In this document: one piece after another, positions 32,969 to 36,534 of the stretch
Position numbering within the stretch: position 1 is the stretch's first letter
Layout: each line of letters begins with the position of its first letter
From: Bacteroidota bacterium
Lineage (GTDB): Bacteria > Bacteroidota > Rhodothermia > Rhodothermales > Salinibacteraceae
Assembly: GCA_009908725.1 (NCBI GenBank)
Contig: JAAAOT010000318.1
Location: 1 to 36,534, forward strand
Direction of reading: 5' to 3'
DNA: 36,534 bases
Program-made: the position numbers and the translations under genes
The notes under the pieces: generated by a model
What the model saw: the letters and a program-made list of their open reading frames with translations, nothing else
Databases searched by the model: none
What the model was told of the DNA's origin: nothing

Positions 32969-32996
32969 CGAATTACGAAGTTCGGAGTACGAAGTA
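32969..32996. repeat. Heptamer repeat between atpD and atpC
   Basis: Four 7-base units in register: CGAATTA, CGAAGTT, CGGAGTA, CGAAGTA. They fill half of the 55-base gap between atpD and atpC, within what must be one transcript. The unit resembles, but is not identical to, the GAATTGG-type heptamers at 16445 and 19912. Confidence 0.6.
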
Positions 32997-33014
32997 GGTT
33001 AAACGTCACTTCGC

Positions 33015-35030
<2,016 letters not shown>

Positions 35031-36209
35031 ATGGGCGTACCGCCTTCTCGCATGGGCAGCTCCGCCACCCGTCTGGAGCGCGCCCAGCATCCATCCCCCG
35101 AATCCATCCGTGATGCCCTGTCCGGCGACGGTCGCGTTACCGCCGACGCCGAACGCTGTCCGACGTGCCACGCCACGATCCGCAGCCGGTTCTGCAGCCG
35201 GTGTGGCGCCCGCGCGTCAAGCCGATTACCGGCGTCCGTGTGGGCGTTTGTCCGGCGATCGGTGGCGCGCCTCATGGATGCGGACAGTCGTCTTCTTCGG
35301 AGCCTCCACCTGCTCTTCCGGCAGCCGGGGGCGCTAACGGTGCACCACCTCCGAGGCAACCGACAGCCGTACATCAGTCTCGTGCAGCTCTTTGCGACGG
35401 TGAACGTCCTGATCGTACTGCTCGGTGCGTCCGGGTTCATGGAGGTATTCAACACGTCGCTCCGACTGCACGTGAGCTCCGTGAGTTTTTATCATCAGGA
35501 CATCGCCGAGCGCTGGGTCCACACCCGCATCAAGGCGCCCGACGGATGGGATCTTTGGGAGGCGCAGGCGCTCGCCGATTCCCTTGAGTCTTCCGGCGAC
35601 GCCCCGTCCGGAGTCGATGACGCCGGGCGCGAACGTTCCGTGGAAGCGTCGCTCAGGGCGCTCGAGGCGTTCCGAGCGTACGAGACTCGATTCGACCAGC
35701 GAGCCGACTGGTTGTCGAAATCCCTTGTCTTTCTCCTCATCCCGATCCTTCTCACCCTGCTTGCGGTGCTGAGATTCGGGACAGCCGGTCACCTACCGCG
35801 CGGCGGACTTCTGCCTCCGCTCGTTCAGGCCACACACGTCACGACCTTCTGGCTCCTGGCCCTCCCCCTGACAGCTACAGCGATGATCATTGGATTCGGT
35901 TTTCTCGAGGCGACCGGTCTTGTGGGCCGCGACACGCTGGTGGGTTTCAGGGATCACGTCTGGACGCTGCTTTCGTGCGCGGTGGTTTCCGGCTATGCTA
36001 TCATCTCTATCCGCCGCGTCTACAGCACCTCATGGTTGGGCGCGGTGGTCCGCGGTGCCGTAGTTGGCGCCCTGCTGATCCCCTGTCTACAGATCTACCG
36101 TGCCATCCTTTTTTCGTCGGGTTTTACACCACGTAGTATTTTACACCACGTCGTACTCGAGGCGAAGCCAGCGCCCCGGGACGCCGCGCCGGGGGCCTTG
36201 TGGCCCTGA
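35031..36209 (+). CDS. DUF3667 zinc-ribbon membrane protein
   Basis: About 392 residues from the ATG at 35031 (35052 is an alternative). A zinc ribbon with two CxxC pairs (Cys43/Cys46 and Cys55/Cys58, reading CPTC and CSRCG) precedes the DUF3667 signature: RSLHLLFRQPGAL, then a GNRQPYISLVQLF segment leading into the first membrane helix (about 125-145). A soluble, acidic loop of about 90 residues follows, then four more hydrophobic helices (LVFLLIPILLTLLAVL, FWLLALPLTATAMIIGFGFL, LLSCAVVSGYAIISI and AVVRGAVVGALLIPCL). The function of the family is unknown; it is common in Bacteroidota. The C-terminal tail contains a 17-base tandem duplication. It precedes a secreted metalloprotease gene on the same strand. 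Confidence 0.85.
   Translation: MGVPPSRMGSSATRLERAQHPSPESIRDALSGDGRVTADAERCPTCHATIRSRFCSRCGARASSRLPASVWAFVRRSVARLMDADSRLLRSLHLLFRQPGALTVHHLRGNRQPYISLVQLFATVNVLIVLLGASGFMEVFNTSLRLHVSSVSFYHQDIAERWVHTRIKAPDGWDLWEAQALADSLESSGDAPSGVDDAGRERSVEASLRALEAFRAYETRFDQRADWLSKSLVFLLIPILLTLLAVLRFGTAGHLPRGGLLPPLVQATHVTTFWLLALPLTATAMIIGFGFLEATGLVGRDTLVGFRDHVWTLLSCAVVSGYAIISIRRVYSTSWLGAVVRGAVVGALLIPCLQIYRAILFSSGFTPRSILHHVVLEAKPAPRDAAPGALWP
36122..36155 (+). repeat. 17-bp tandem duplication at the 3' end of the DUF3667 gene
   Basis: TTTTACACCACGTAGTA (36122-36138) is followed directly by TTTTACACCACGTCGTA (36139-36155), one mismatch in 17. Because 17 is not a multiple of three, the duplication changes the frame of the last 25 or so codons of the gene. 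Confidence 0.85.
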
Positions 36210-36303
36210 AGGTCTCTGGCATGCGGCCCGGTTCCATTCCGAGCGTAGCTTGCTTACGTTGAAGCCTGCAACCATGTGCTCCTTCTCCATCGATCACGCC
36301 TTC

Positions 36304-36534
36304 ATGCGGAATCGCCCCCTTCGTACCCTTCTCTGCGTCGTCGTTCTCTTCGCCGTGTTCGGTTCCGTTTCCGTCTTCGCTCAAGACGACGGACCGGATC
36401 CTCTTCCTTCCCTTTCGGAGAAAACCGACGGAATGGAGAAGCACGACGGCTTCGTGCCATTCTACTGGGACGAGCGACGAGGTAAGGTGTGGCTCGAGAT
36501 CTCGCGATTCGACCAGGACCTGCTGTACGTGTCA
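36304..36534 (+). CDS. Secreted zinc-dependent metalloprotease, DUF5117/DUF5118 type (3' partial)
   Basis: The first 77 codons of a gene that runs off the window. The ATG at 36304 gives a signal peptide (RTLLCVVVLFAVFGSVSVFAQ); an in-frame ATG at 36274 is a weaker alternative. The mature start (KTDGMEKHDGFVPFYWDE, then GKVWLEISRFDQDLLYVS) matches the conserved N-terminal DUF5118 segment of large (about 800-residue) bacterial metzincin-like proteases, where K-T-x-G-M/F-x-K-x-D-G-F-x-P-x-Y-W-D is typical. The catalytic HExxH lies beyond the window, so activity is inferred from the family. Confidence 0.82.
   Translation, partial: MRNRPLRTLLCVVVLFAVFGSVSVFAQDDGPDPLPSLSEKTDGMEKHDGFVPFYWDERRGKVWLEISRFDQDLLYVS

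Overview
The window looks like a chromosomal segment of a GC-rich, probably marine or halophilic bacterium of the Bacteroidota/Rhodothermota group (Salinibacter/Rhodothermus-like). This is inferred from four things: a large Oar-type TonB-dependent receptor with an N-terminal carboxypeptidase-regulatory domain; a DUF3667 membrane protein next to a DUF5117-type secreted metalloprotease; an atpD-atpC pair separated from the rest of the ATP synthase genes; and acidic proteins with mostly weak Shine-Dalgarno signals. No rRNA, tRNA, CRISPR array, transposase or phage gene was seen. High GC produces many long antisense open frames, which I treat as shadows.

Layout. 1-4.1 kb: a 5'-truncated PAS-PAS-GAF histidine kinase, then two tandem secreted proteins of unknown function that are paralogs. 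4.2-6.1 kb: TypA/BipA GTPase. 6.1-7.5 kb: an accessory patch with two octamer repeat arrays bracketing a DUF6933 gene, followed by a frameshifted DUF413 (MaoP-like) gene. 7.5-9.1 kb: an EI24/CysZ-like membrane protein and an AP2/ERF-domain protein. 9.6-12.3 kb: a CbpA-type DnaJ divergent from a biotin carboxylase. 12.6-15.8 kb: the TonB-dependent receptor. 16.1 kb: a small cysteine-containing protein. 16.6-24.0 kb (minus strand): a complete tripartite RND efflux operon in the order TetR, outer-membrane factor, membrane-fusion protein, four-helix-bundle (S23) protein, RND pump. 24.2-30.1 kb: CCA-adding enzyme, STAS-like protein, D-threonine-aldolase-like enzyme, HEAT-repeat/cyclophilin fusion. 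30.3-32.4 kb: two tandem alpha carbonic anhydrases. 32.5-34.5 kb: atpC and atpD. 35.0 kb to the end: DUF3667 protein and the start of a secreted zinc metalloprotease.

The most unusual signal is in the spaces between genes. At many 3' ends there are degenerate tandem repeats in strict register, with unit lengths of 8 bp (consensus RCGTTRRN, running without a phase change into pyrimidine octamers) or 7 bp (for example GAATTGG/GAATGTC). Two genes of accessory type, DUF6933 and the S23 four-helix-bundle gene, are bracketed by such arrays. The S23 gene sits inside the otherwise canonical efflux operon, so the arrays may mark sites where gene cassettes enter the chromosome.

Genes that clearly work together are the efflux operon with its TetR regulator, atpD with atpC, and possibly the two carbonic anhydrases. 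The rest are individual housekeeping or envelope genes.
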